A stretch of 62,023 bases of DNA from UBA1723 sp045641625 (lineage in GTDB: Bacteria; Bacteroidota; Bacteroidia; Bacteroidales; Paludibacteraceae): contig JAZUHH010000009.1 in the NCBI GenBank assembly GCA_045641625.1, forward strand, positions 1-62,023, in the 5' to 3' direction. Positions within the stretch are counted from its first letter, which is position 1. Each line of letters begins with the position of its first letter. Made by a program: the position numbers and the translations under genes. The notes under the pieces are model-generated. The model saw only the letters and a list, made by a program, of their open reading frames with translations. It ran no database searches and was not told where the DNA came from. This document shows, piece after piece, positions 45,890 through 54,723 of this stretch.

Positions 45890-47578
45890 TTAACCCACTG
45901 CCAAAAGCACAAGGAACTGGGCACTCATAACTCGAAGGAACATTGTAAGCGGATATACAGTAGCATAAGACAAAGACGCCTTTCCTGTAGAGTCTGCTGC
46001 GTTCGAGAATGCCAAAGCAGGTGGATTTGTTGTAGAACCACTTGCGAATCCCATCAACTGAGCGGCACTCAAATGCAGAGCATAACGTCCAATCAACAAG
46101 ATTATTATCATAGGCACCATAGTGATGATAGTACCATAGACAAACCAAGACAAACCGACTTCCTGGAATGTACTTACAAAATTCTTTCCTGCACCCAAAC
46201 CAACTGCCGCAAGGAACAGCATGATTCCAATCTCCTGCAACATTTTTTTCGCTGAAAATCTAGTGTAAGTTATCAGATTGAACTTGATACCAAACTTAGC
46301 AATCAATATGGAAACAATAAGTGGACCACCAGCCAAACCAAGTTTTACAGGCTGAGGAATTCCTGGCACATTGAAAGGTATTGAACCAAGAAGTACACCA
46401 AGAGTTATACCAAGGAACACTTGAATCAAATGAGGGTGATCAAGCTGTGTATTTGAGTTTCCGACAAACAAACCAAGCTTGTTTACCGAAGTCTCGTCTC
46501 CGACAGCGACGATGGAGTCGCCAACCTGTAGCTGTAGAGTTGGACTAGGAACCAGAGCAACACCGGCACGAATGACACGTGAAATGTTGATGCCGAAAAT
46601 CTCCTGAATCTTCAACTGCTGGAAAGTCTTACCGTTCATTTCGGACTTGGTGACAACAAATCTTCGGCTGATCATTTTTCCTCCGTCCAGCTTCTCCCAC
46701 AAATCCATATCCATTTCCAAACGAGTACCGACAACAAGCTTGATGGCCTCGCTGTCAGTCTTGTCAGAAATGACATACATCTTGTCACTGTATGAAAGAA
46801 CAGTATCGTCGTTCGGTACCTTTACCTCATCTACGGCAGCCTTATGAAGACGTGTAACGACAAAGTTCTTGCCGATAGTCTGCTTCAACTTTCCTAGTGT
46901 AATACCGTCGATAGCCTTGTTAGTAATTTGTACAGTATAGATTTCGACTGTACTCTTATCTTGCTCCTCTGTCTGTTGTGCAGCCTCCTTACCCCAAAGG
47001 AAATTAACTACTGCAAGGATAATGATGATTCCAACAACACCCATAGGATAGGCAATAGCATAACCTGCAGCAAGCTGGTTAACCGATTCCGCTATTTGAT
47101 TTGAGTCGCCCCCGGGAATAGTCTGCATAGCATCCGAGTATGCCTGCTGGGCAGCTCCTAGACCTGGTGTATTTGTTACAGATCCGGAAAGGATACCAAC
47201 CATATTCTTCAAATCCTCTCCTGTAACGCAATATATCAGATATGCCGCCAACACGTTAAGACAAACAAGTCCTAATGCCATTAGATTCAAATGAATACCA
47301 CCACTACGGAATGATGAGAAGAAACTTGGTCCAACTTGCATACCGATAGAGTAAACAAAAAGGATCAAACCGAACTCCTTTACAAAATGTAAAACATGAG
47401 AATTGATTTGGAAATAATAACCAACGAAAAGACCAACAAAAAGAATCCAAGTTACTCCAAGAGTAAATCCTTTGATCTTGACATTACCGATTGCCAAACC
47501 TGTAACAATCGTAAAAGACAGCAGCAATAGCGAATAAGCTACCGACCCACTAGAAAGCAAATTGTAAAACCACTCCAT
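45890..47578 (-). CDS. Aspartate:alanine exchanger (AAE)-type transporter with TrkA-C domains
   Basis: 562 aa: two membrane halves (about 10-190 and 390-560), each a YidE/YbjL-type duplication with repeated motifs (LFVYSIGMQVGPSFFSSF; GSVTNTPGLGAA and GSTTNPPALAFS). Between them are two TrkA-C (RCK-C) regulatory domains. Known members exchange aspartate and alanine or export succinate; substrate here is unknown. Own promoter at 47620 and a palindrome in the leader. Confidence 0.87.
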   Translation of the reverse strand: MEWFYNLLSSGSVAYSLLLLSFTIVTGLAIGNVKIKGFTLGVTWILFVGLFVGYYFQINSHVLHFVKEFGLILFVYSIGMQVGPSFFSSFRSGGIHLNLMALGLVCLNVLAAYLIYCVTGEDLKNMVGILSGSVTNTPGLGAAQQAYSDAMQTIPGGDSNQIAESVNQLAAGYAIAYPMGVVGIIIILAVVNFLWGKEAAQQTEEQDKSTVEIYTVQITNKAIDGITLGKLKQTIGKNFVVTRLHKAAVDEVKVPNDDTVLSYSDKMYVISDKTDSEAIKLVVGTRLEMDMDLWEKLDGGKMISRRFVVTKSEMNGKTFQQLKIQEIFGINISRVIRAGVALVPSPTLQLQVGDSIVAVGDETSVNKLGLFVGNSNTQLDHPHLIQVFLGITLGVLLGSIPFNVPGIPQPVKLGLAGGPLIVSILIAKFGIKFNLITYTRFSAKKMLQEIGIMLFLAAVGLGAGKNFVSTFQEVGLSWFVYGTIITMVPMIIILLIGRYALHLSAAQLMGFASGSTTNPPALAFSNAADSTGKASLSYATVYPLTMFLRVMSAQFLVLLAVG

Positions 47579-47590
47579 AATTTTTATCCT

Positions 47591-47614
47591 AAAATATGTT
47601 GTATATCATATTTT
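47591..47614. promoter_or_regulatory. Palindrome in the transporter leader
   Basis: AAAATATG(N8)CATATTTT, 24 nt, placed between the -7 box and the start codon; it would suit an operator or a weak leader hairpin. Confidence 0.35.
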
Positions 47615-47619
47615 TTCGG

Positions 47620-47627
47620 CAAAATTA
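47620..47627 (-). promoter_or_regulatory. -7 box for the transporter gene
   Basis: TAATTTTG on the minus strand, 42 nt before the ATG at 47578; a possible TTG lies 22 nt further upstream. Confidence 0.55.
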
Positions 47628-47691
47628 CATCATTTTTTTATTCATTATTCAATTTTATATATTTTTTTGTTCAAAATGACCAAACAAAAAA

Positions 47692-47712
47692 GGAGAGGCA
47701 GAAAACCTCTCC
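47692..47712 (-). terminator. Terminator of the S41 protease gene
   Basis: 7-bp stem GGAGAGG/CCTCTCC with a T6 tail on the minus strand, 13 nt after the stop. Confidence 0.85.
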
Positions 47713-47724
47713 TTCTTATCGGCA

Positions 47725-49380
47725 CTAGCGTTCAAAACTCTTTTTGTAAAGCTTCTTGTCAGAAATAATCTTCACGGCCTCCTTGAACGCCGGACTCATA
47801 GGATTCATAATATAGAAATATGAACCGGTACCCCAAATATCTCGGGCAATAAGAGCCTTTAACTGTTCGCAAATAATATCCTTGCTTCTACTGAATTCAT
47901 CCTTGTTAAACTTGATGTCCTCCTTCTTAGCCATCTCGTGAAGATCATCAAGCATCGAATTTGTTATCTTGAACTTGTTTGCGTACATCTCAAGTCCTTT
48001 GTCTGTCTTTGAGTCATACTTTGCTGTCAACTCGCCTCTATGCTCCTCCAAATACTTCAAGCAGAAGTTGTTCATCACACCCTTTGCCATAATACTGCGG
48101 TAGTAAGGGCTATAATGCGTTGTGTCAAGAGGGACGAAAATATCCGGCATAATTCCTCCGCCGCCATAAACCGTTCTCTTCAAGTTGATTGTCTCGTACT
48201 TCAAAGAGTCTTCGAAATGAATACTGTCCTTGTGCATGCTCTCTCCGCGCTTGAACCTCTCATTCAAGTCCTTGTTATAGTCATCGGAGTGGTTCTTCTC
48301 ATACGGTTTCTGAATGCATCTGCCCGAAGGTGTGTAATAACGGGCAGTTGTAAGTCTCATTTCGCTTCCGTCTATCAACTTGAGCTGTCGCTGGACAAGA
48401 CCTTTTCCGAAAGTTCTGCGTCCTACAATCAAGGCTCTGTCCCAATCCTGAAGGGCTCCACTGGTAATCTCGGAAGCAGAAGCGGAAGACTCATCGACAA
48501 GAACAACGATGCGGTGATTCTCTCCCCTCATCTGTCCATAGGTACGCATATCCTTGGGAAGAATATGTCTGTTCGAGTCAAACAGTCTGTCCTGACTTCT
48601 CAGCTCTGTTCTGTCACTATGAGTTCCCTGTGTATATACAATCAACTGCTGATCGTCCAGGAACATGGAAACAAGATCCTGCGCTATGTCAAGATATCCG
48701 CCGCCATTGCCCTGCAAGTCAAGGATCAAATGGGTCATACCCTGTGAAGAAAGTTTCCTGTAAGCCTCAAGATACTCGTCAATAGTGGTACGTGCATATC
48801 TGTTAAGCCTGATATATCCCACGCTGTCACTTACCATATATGCCGCATCAAGGCTATGCAAAGGAATTTTATCGCGAGTAATTGTAAACTTGATAATGTC
48901 CTTCACTCCCCTTCTCACAACATCAACATCAACCTTTGTTCCCTTTGGACCTCTCACCCTCTTCTGGATGTCATTTGTTGACATTTTGATTATGGAGGTA
49001 TCATTGACTGCAATAACTCTGTCTCCGGCACGGACACCAACCTTTTCTGCTGGAGCGCCGCTTATTGTCTGGGTTACATACATTGTATCCTTTAGCATCT
49101 GATACATGACACCGATACCCTCGAATGAACCCAATAGACCTTCATTCTGCTTCTTGACCTCTTCTGCAGAAATAAATGACGAATGGGGATCCAGCCTCTC
49201 GAGCATGTCTGTAATTGCATCGTCAACAAGCTTTGGTCCGTTTATAGTGTCCACATAATTGTTGATGATCAAATTTGCGGCCTGGCTCAGCCTATAAATA
49301 TTTGAATCATATTGAGCATACGCAGTTGTTACAACAGACAACAACATACATAAAAACACATTCCTTACTTTATTCATCAT
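47725..49380 (-). CDS. C-terminal processing peptidase, S41 family
   Basis: 551-aa periplasmic protease: signal peptide (NVFLCMLLSVVTTAYA), then a PDZ domain (about 90-175; LGSFEGIGVMYQ, PAEKVGVRAGDRV). The S41 serine/lysine catalytic domain has the nucleophile in VDESSASASEITSGAL and the lysine in RRTFGKGLVQ. A C-terminal helical region follows. Ctp-type proteases process and degrade envelope proteins. Own promoter at 49483. Intact. Confidence 0.92.
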   Translation of the reverse strand: MMNKVRNVFLCMLLSVVTTAYAQYDSNIYRLSQAANLIINNYVDTINGPKLVDDAITDMLERLDPHSSFISAEEVKKQNEGLLGSFEGIGVMYQMLKDTMYVTQTISGAPAEKVGVRAGDRVIAVNDTSIIKMSTNDIQKRVRGPKGTKVDVDVVRRGVKDIIKFTITRDKIPLHSLDAAYMVSDSVGYIRLNRYARTTIDEYLEAYRKLSSQGMTHLILDLQGNGGGYLDIAQDLVSMFLDDQQLIVYTQGTHSDRTELRSQDRLFDSNRHILPKDMRTYGQMRGENHRIVVLVDESSASASEITSGALQDWDRALIVGRRTFGKGLVQRQLKLIDGSEMRLTTARYYTPSGRCIQKPYEKNHSDDYNKDLNERFKRGESMHKDSIHFEDSLKYETINLKRTVYGGGGIMPDIFVPLDTTHYSPYYRSIMAKGVMNNFCLKYLEEHRGELTAKYDSKTDKGLEMYANKFKITNSMLDDLHEMAKKEDIKFNKDEFSRSKDIICEQLKALIARDIWGTGSYFYIMNPMSPAFKEAVKIISDKKLYKKSFER

Positions 49381-49482
49381 ATTACATTTCTTTTACCCAA
49401 ATAATTGATAATCTATAGTATAGTATTCCTATATCCACCTAAAATACAATCTCACTAATATAAATCACCAATTGTCCTGGCG

Positions 49483-49490
49483 CAAAGATA
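49483..49490 (-). promoter_or_regulatory. -7 box for the S41 protease gene
   Basis: TATCTTTG on the minus strand, 103 nt before the ATG; -33 element is weak. Confidence 0.5.
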
Positions 49491-49517
49491 TACTATTTTT
49501 TCAATATAACCGACATT

Positions 49518-50483
49518 CTACTCGTCCACTTTTGTCTGCATAGGCCATAAATCCACTCCAGGCAGCTGGCTTTCTATATCCAGCCTCATTTGCTTGAGTT
49601 TCTTTTCCCATGCCTCGCGTTGGCTCTCGTCCTTTAACCTGTGCTGAGCCAATTTCGTATATGAACGTATCTGAGGCAAGATCCTGATTGTTGCGTCCGA
49701 CATAGTGCTCTCCATAAGTTTCTCGTATATATAGGAAACTGCCAAGTCGGACGGATGCACCATATCATCTGCATAAAAGCGATAGTCCCTAAGTTCATCC
49801 ATCATAATCTCATACGAAGGGAAGTAAAGACACCTCTCCGGATTCCAAAGATTCAGCTCATTTACAGCAAGATGGAGGATTGACTTGCTCACCTGATTCT
49901 CGTGTATTCCATCACGCAGATGGCGTATTGGAGAAACTGTGAACAACACCTTGAAATCATATTTCTGCCACAGCAGAGAAAGCAGAGACTTGTATCTTTC
50001 CACTATTTCGGACACAGACAACGCTACCCTTACGAAATTGCTCTGCGGCTCCTTGTGGCAGTTGGCTACCACCCTTCCCCCTTTTAGTCTATAGACATAG
50101 GCTGTTCCAAAGGTTATAATCAGGACTTTAGCCTTTTCAAAACAACTGTGGGCCTCTGCCAGACTCTTGTTAGCATTGCCTATTGAAACCTCCAGGGTTT
50201 CAGAGGAAAATGAACTGTGAAGTGAAAAGCTGAAGTATTTTCCGTTACTTAGATTAAAGTCCCCTGCAGTAAAGGAAACATTGTTCGAGATTCTCTCCAA
50301 AGACTGTGCTATGCTTTCCGGATTAAAAAGCACGCCAAACGGATTGGCACACACATGAAACATATCGTCCTTCAGTTTTCCCGCAACATTGTCTGCGAAA
50401 CAACTGCCTAGCGACAATATCCTGACGCTGTGGTCAAACAGATCGTTATATTTCGGAGTCTTTACTATGGTTTGGAGCATCAT
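49518..50483 (-). CDS. GSCFA-domain protein
   Basis: 321 aa. The GSCFA motif is at residues 31-35 (LSLGSCFADNVAGKL). This family groups with SGNH-type esterases, and the Ser of GSC with a downstream DxxH (DDMVHPSDL) would fit the catalytic residues. No signal peptide, so likely cytoplasmic. Common in Bacteroidetes, function unknown. Follows aat by 8 nt and is the last gene of the clpS-clpA-aat unit. Confidence 0.83.
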   Translation of the reverse strand: MMLQTIVKTPKYNDLFDHSVRILSLGSCFADNVAGKLKDDMFHVCANPFGVLFNPESIAQSLERISNNVSFTAGDFNLSNGKYFSFSLHSSFSSETLEVSIGNANKSLAEAHSCFEKAKVLIITFGTAYVYRLKGGRVVANCHKEPQSNFVRVALSVSEIVERYKSLLSLLWQKYDFKVLFTVSPIRHLRDGIHENQVSKSILHLAVNELNLWNPERCLYFPSYEIMMDELRDYRFYADDMVHPSDLAVSYIYEKLMESTMSDATIRILPQIRSYTKLAQHRLKDESQREAWEKKLKQMRLDIESQLPGVDLWPMQTKVDE

Positions 50484-50491
50484 GACAAAAT

Positions 50492-51271
50492 CTATTGGAA
50501 CATGCGTGCGTAATCATTGAAAGCCTCTGTGAAAGGGACATTGTTGCCCTTACAGTCAACAAGATGGAAATTGGCGAACTGAGGACCTTCCTTTATATCG
50601 AACGGCGTGACAACCTCGTCATATCCTCTCAGCCTCATATACTCGTCATAGGTTATTGAACGGCCGCCCATGCTTTTAAGGTGAGGTGTTTCCATCTGAC
50701 AGTCAATCATTCTATAGCCTTTATCCTTCATATACCATGCAAGGTATATAAGTGCTATCTTGCTTCCGCTTGGAACCTTGGAAAACATGCTCTCTCCAAA
50801 GAAACAGCCATCGGAAAACTCGCCATAAAGACCGCCTACAAGCTCGTCATCCTCCCACACCTCGACACTATGGGCATACCCCATCTTGTGAAGCTTGCTG
50901 ACTGAATCCATCAATTTGGGACCGAGCCATGCTCCATCCTCGTTAATTCTTGGCATTCCGCAATTCACCACCACCCTGTCAAAAGCCTGGTCGATAGTAA
51001 CCGTATATCTGCCACTTTTCAGAGTCTGCTTCATTGAATGAGAGATGTGTATCTCGTCCGGAAATATAACAAACCTAGTCATTGGGCAATACCAAACTTT
51101 CATGTCGCAGTAATACGCGTTCCAAGGGAAGATTCCTTTCTTTGACGCCTCATACAGACGCAAAGGCTCTATATCTCCGCCAATGGCATAGATATTGTCT
51201 GCATCACGCAAATTATCGGGAATCAAACGTGGGTCCGGGAAGTATATTTCTTCATCAAGTTTGAAAAACAT
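50492..51271 (-). CDS. aat: Leucyl/phenylalanyl-tRNA-protein transferase
   Basis: Adds Leu or Phe to proteins with N-terminal Lys or Arg, creating N-degrons. The 259-aa product has a longer N-terminal part than the E. coli enzyme; it contains YAIGGDIEPLRLYEASKKGIFPW, VWYCPMTRFVIFP, HSVEVWEDDELVGGLYG and SGCFFGESMFS-type FSDGCFFGESMFSKVP, all conserved Aat blocks. It lies 5 nt downstream of clpA. Together with clpS, it places substrate tagging, recognition and unfolding in one unit. Confidence 0.93.
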   Translation of the reverse strand: MFFKLDEEIYFPDPRLIPDNLRDADNIYAIGGDIEPLRLYEASKKGIFPWNAYYCDMKVWYCPMTRFVIFPDEIHISHSMKQTLKSGRYTVTIDQAFDRVVVNCGMPRINEDGAWLGPKLMDSVSKLHKMGYAHSVEVWEDDELVGGLYGEFSDGCFFGESMFSKVPSGSKIALIYLAWYMKDKGYRMIDCQMETPHLKSMGGRSITYDEYMRLRGYDEVVTPFDIKEGPQFANFHLVDCKGNNVPFTEAFNDYARMFQ

Positions 51272-51276
51272 CGCTT

Positions 51277-53556
51277 CTAGTTGTTAGAAATGGTTAGCTT
51301 GTCATTCTCAACACCGACATTGGCATTTCCTCCGTTCTTCAGGCATCCGAACAGAATTTCCCTCATCAGCAGACTCTTGAGCATATCATTCACAGTACGC
51401 TCGATATTTCGTCCTCCATATTCGACAGAATAGCCCTTGTCGAGCATAAGGTCATGCGCCTCGCTGCTCATATTCAGCTTCACATTCTTGGCCATCAGCT
51501 TCTTCTCAAGATTTCTGATCTTTTTGTCAAGAATAAGTGACGCCATGTCCCTGTCCATATCTTTGAATACATTTATTGCTGTAAGACGGTTGATGAACTC
51601 AGGACTGAAAGTCTTCTTGACCTCTGACATCATAGCCTCGCCCGCAGAAACAGACTTCAGGAATCCTGAATTTGCACTTCTTGCGAATCTGGCACCGGCA
51701 TTAGTCGTCATTATAAGGATTACATGACGGAAATCAACCTTGACACCCTTGTTGTCAGTCAAAGTTGCATAATCCATTATCTGAAGCAAGATGTTATATA
51801 TGTCGGAATGAGCCTTCTCCAACTCGTCAAGCAGAAGCACACAATGAGGATTCTTTCGTACCGCATCTGTCAACTGCCCTCCATCATCATAACCAACATA
51901 TCCCGACGGAGATCCAATGAGCTTAGATACAGAATGTTTTTCTGAGTATTCGCTCATGTCATACTTCAAGAATGAAACGCCAAGCTGCTTTGCTAAGACC
52001 TTGGCAGTCTCAGTCTTTCCGACACCTGTCGGTCCGACAAAAAGCAAACAAGCCATCGGTTTGTCATCGTCCTGAAGTCCTGCCTGGCTCATAAGTATAG
52101 ATTCACAAACTTCCTTAACAGCCTCTGCTTGTCCAAACACCTCTCCGCTAATTCGCTCCTCAAGCTTTTCCACTCTAATGCTCTCATCCTCGTTGTCCGA
52201 GAGAATTGCAACCTTACAAATTTTTGACAATGTGTCTTTCACGAGTTCTTTTGTCACGCCATTCGCAGACGCATCTATAAACTCGCATTTTGCACCCACC
52301 TCGTCCAGCATGTCAACAGCCTTTGACGGCAGGCATTTGTCGTTGATGTACTTGGCTGTATTCTCAACTATAAAGCGAACTATCTCATTGGAATACACTA
52401 CATTATGGTGCTTCTCGTATCTGGATTTCACTCCTTCGACAATAGCAACCGCATCGGCTATCGAAGGTTCTGCTATATCTATCTTAGTAAAGCAAGAGTC
52501 AAACGGCTTATTGTTGAGCAGAGTTTTCTTGTGCTCCTCATAAGTCGTACAACCGATAACCTTAACCTTTCCACTGTTCAGATATGGACGAATAATAGCT
52601 GATGCATCTATAGAGCTCTTGTCTGTTTTTCCGGCACCGACTATTGTATGTATGTCATCAATAAACAGAATGGCATTTCTCAGTGATGCGAGAACATCAA
52701 ACATAGTTATCAGGTTCTTCTCTAAATCGCCTTGAAACTGAGAGTTGCCCAACACCGAAGCGACACTTAGCTCCACTATTCTGCTGTTCTTTAATCTTTC
52801 AGGAATTTTATCGTTGTCTTTGAACTCTGCAAGCAATCCCCTGACCATGGCAGTTTTTCCAACTCCACTTTCACCTATAAACATCACATTGCCCTTGTCA
52901 AGGCGACATAACACTTGAACTGCACGCTCAAGTTCATCTTTTCTTCCTATAAAGGCATGCTCTGAGTCATACTTCAGTTCATGCACACCCAACTGCGCAA
53001 AGTTCTGGAGGAACTCGGAAAACGAATCCTTATTATCTTCTAATGGTATTTCTTTATCTTCCTCAAATAGTTCTTCATTAGCCGAACCATAAGACTCTAA
53101 CTTGTCCATAAATTCGGAAACCTGTGTAGCTGTCAATTCTTTAAGTTGCAACTTACTGAAAAAGTCAAAGGTTGACGATAGATAGCAACAGAAATCATTG
53201 TTTGTATAAAGATAATAGAAAAGCAGCAAATCTATAGAAATCTCATGATCTATAGATTTATATATGTCGTATAGATTTTGAAAATCCTGATCCAAGTCAT
53301 AACCTAACTCTACACCTTGATAGTCAACTGTTTCAGGAGTCGGCTCAAACTCAGCATCTGCAGCTTCTTTCAAATCTTCTATAGAGACTATACTTTCAAA
53401 TTTCTTTTTTAATGTTTTCTGCGAAAATATCTCGTACAAGAAATGAGAAGCTGTCATAAACTGACCTCTTCTGTCAAATAATTTGTCGATAGCAGTATGG
53501 AACACTTTTCTCAACTGCTTACTCATCCACTCTAAACTTTCGTAATTTTGGCTCAT
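51277..53556 (-). CDS. clpA: ATP-dependent Clp protease ATPase subunit ClpA
   Basis: 759-aa AAA+ unfoldase. An N-terminal Clp domain (about 1-160) precedes two ATPase domains: P-loop GESGVGKT at 228-235 and GPTGVGKT at 508-515, each with its Walker B (LFIDDIHT, LLLDELEKAH). No ClpB-type middle coiled coil. The clpS gene overlaps its start, making ClpA the expected identity rather than ClpC. It feeds substrates to ClpP, which is not encoded here. Confidence 0.94.
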   Translation of the reverse strand: MSQNYESLEWMSKQLRKVFHTAIDKLFDRRGQFMTASHFLYEIFSQKTLKKKFESIVSIEDLKEAADAEFEPTPETVDYQGVELGYDLDQDFQNLYDIYKSIDHEISIDLLLFYYLYTNNDFCCYLSSTFDFFSKLQLKELTATQVSEFMDKLESYGSANEELFEEDKEIPLEDNKDSFSEFLQNFAQLGVHELKYDSEHAFIGRKDELERAVQVLCRLDKGNVMFIGESGVGKTAMVRGLLAEFKDNDKIPERLKNSRIVELSVASVLGNSQFQGDLEKNLITMFDVLASLRNAILFIDDIHTIVGAGKTDKSSIDASAIIRPYLNSGKVKVIGCTTYEEHKKTLLNNKPFDSCFTKIDIAEPSIADAVAIVEGVKSRYEKHHNVVYSNEIVRFIVENTAKYINDKCLPSKAVDMLDEVGAKCEFIDASANGVTKELVKDTLSKICKVAILSDNEDESIRVEKLEERISGEVFGQAEAVKEVCESILMSQAGLQDDDKPMACLLFVGPTGVGKTETAKVLAKQLGVSFLKYDMSEYSEKHSVSKLIGSPSGYVGYDDGGQLTDAVRKNPHCVLLLDELEKAHSDIYNILLQIMDYATLTDNKGVKVDFRHVILIMTTNAGARFARSANSGFLKSVSAGEAMMSEVKKTFSPEFINRLTAINVFKDMDRDMASLILDKKIRNLEKKLMAKNVKLNMSSEAHDLMLDKGYSVEYGGRNIERTVNDMLKSLLMREILFGCLKNGGNANVGVENDKLTISNN

Positions 53557-53858
53557 TATACTTTTTCTGGTTCAAGTCTGCATTTTAATGGGAATCCTGC
53601 GGCACGCGCTCTTTTCTCGACACTTGCCACTTTGCTTTTGGCTATTACAGCTTCGTATGTTCCGATGTATGCCTCACCTTCTCTATCTACTTTGAACATA
53701 GTTTCTTCTGCCTTGGCATAATCGTAAAAAAACACCTCCATGAGTATCATAATCACAAAATCCATTGTGGTTACATCGTCATTTATCATATAGACAGATA
53801 ACTTATTGGGCTCTTTTTGTCGTATTCTTATTCGGACTGATTTCTCGCGTTCTTCCAT
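53556..53858 (-). CDS. clpS: ATP-dependent Clp protease adaptor ClpS
   Basis: 100 aa from ATG at 53858 (an upstream TTG is discounted). It carries the conserved VYMINDDVTTMDFVI segment that forms the N-degron pocket, then helices with AIVIGTYE-type YIGTYEAVIAKSKV and KRARAAGFPL. It captures N-terminal Leu, Phe, Tyr or Trp residues and delivers them to ClpA. Its TAA overlaps the clpA ATG (TAATG), indicating translational coupling. Confidence 0.92.
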   Translation of the reverse strand: MEEREKSVRIRIRQKEPNKLSVYMINDDVTTMDFVIMILMEVFFYDYAKAEETMFKVDREGEAYIGTYEAVIAKSKVASVEKRARAAGFPLKCRLEPEKV

Positions 53859-53943
53859 CAATTAGAAAATTTAAGAACAGAATAATAAATGCTTAAATAA
53901 AAAAGTATCGAATGATTGCTTGCTTTTAAGGGGAAGAAAATAA

Positions 53944-54715
53944 CTATAGGGCAAGACGGAACCCGCGGCTGTCGTTTCTACTCTCCGGATAGTTCCCATT
54001 ACGGCTAGAAAGACAACAGCCCCACGCACTGCTATACCAACCACCACCACGCAACACTCGATAAGAGCCCGAAGACGAACCCTGCGGATCTGTTGACGGC
54101 TAGTTTGAATAATAATTTTCTCCAAACCAATCGTTGCACCACTCACAAACATTACCGCTCATGTCATACAAGCCAAGTTCGTTCGGCTTCTTTTGTGCAA
54201 CGGGATGAATTTTATTTCCCGAATTATCGGCATACCAAGCCACTGCAACAAGACTATCGCTACCAGCATACTGCGTATGTTTGCTCAAGTTTCCCCCTCT
54301 TGCCGCAAACTCCCACTCCGCTTCTGTAGGCAGACGGAAATTCTTGCCTGTCATCTCATTAAGTTTCTTTATAAACTCCTGGCAGTCATTCCAAGAAACT
54401 AGTTCAACTGGATTTTTATCCTCTTTGAAATATGAAGGATTGCTACCCATAACAGCCTGCCACAATGCTTGTGTAACCTATGTTTCTCCAAGATAATAGT
54501 CTTTTGAAATGGTTACCTTATGAGCCGGTTTTTTCATCATCGTATGGACTTTCCATCTCTGGAGTAGCTCCCATAATGAATGTTCCATGTTCAACCTTTA
54601 TCATATTGAAAGAAACACCATTGACTGTAAAGGTCTCTACAGAATTATCTTCTGAATAAACAAAAGAACAAACAAACAGAAATGATAAAGTAATAATATG
54701 ATGCAAATACTTCAT
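53944..54715 (-). pseudogene. Broken SUMF1/FGE-fold (C-type-lectin fold) secreted protein gene
   Basis: Signal peptide (ATG 54715), then VNGVSFNMIKVEHGTFIMGAT, the start of a formylglycine-generating-enzyme-type domain. One extra base in an A6 run (plus-strand T6 at 54529-54534) shifts the frame. In the restored frame KPAHKVTISKDYYLGET is followed by TAG (54478-54480), then VTQALWQAVMGSNPSYF, NFRLPTEAEWEFAARGG and DMSGNVCEW. A second TAG lies at 54100-54102, then SYRVLRGGGWYSSAWGCC and the RGFRLAL end. The C-terminus resembles a variable region of diversity-generating retroelement targets. Lipobox not evident. Three lesions, so a pseudogene. Confidence 0.85.
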
Positions 54716-54723
54716 GGCTGATT

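Noticed and set aside
53871..54152. 93-aa ORF on the minus strand at 53871-54152
   Set aside because: It is a shadow frame over the SUMF1-like pseudogene, without homology or start signals.
53944..54715. TAG read as an amino acid, because both in-frame stops in the SUMF1-like gene are TAG
   Set aside because: Intact genes here (for example leuA and the second LeuA-type synthase) end with TAG, and the same gene also carries a frameshift, so decay is simpler.
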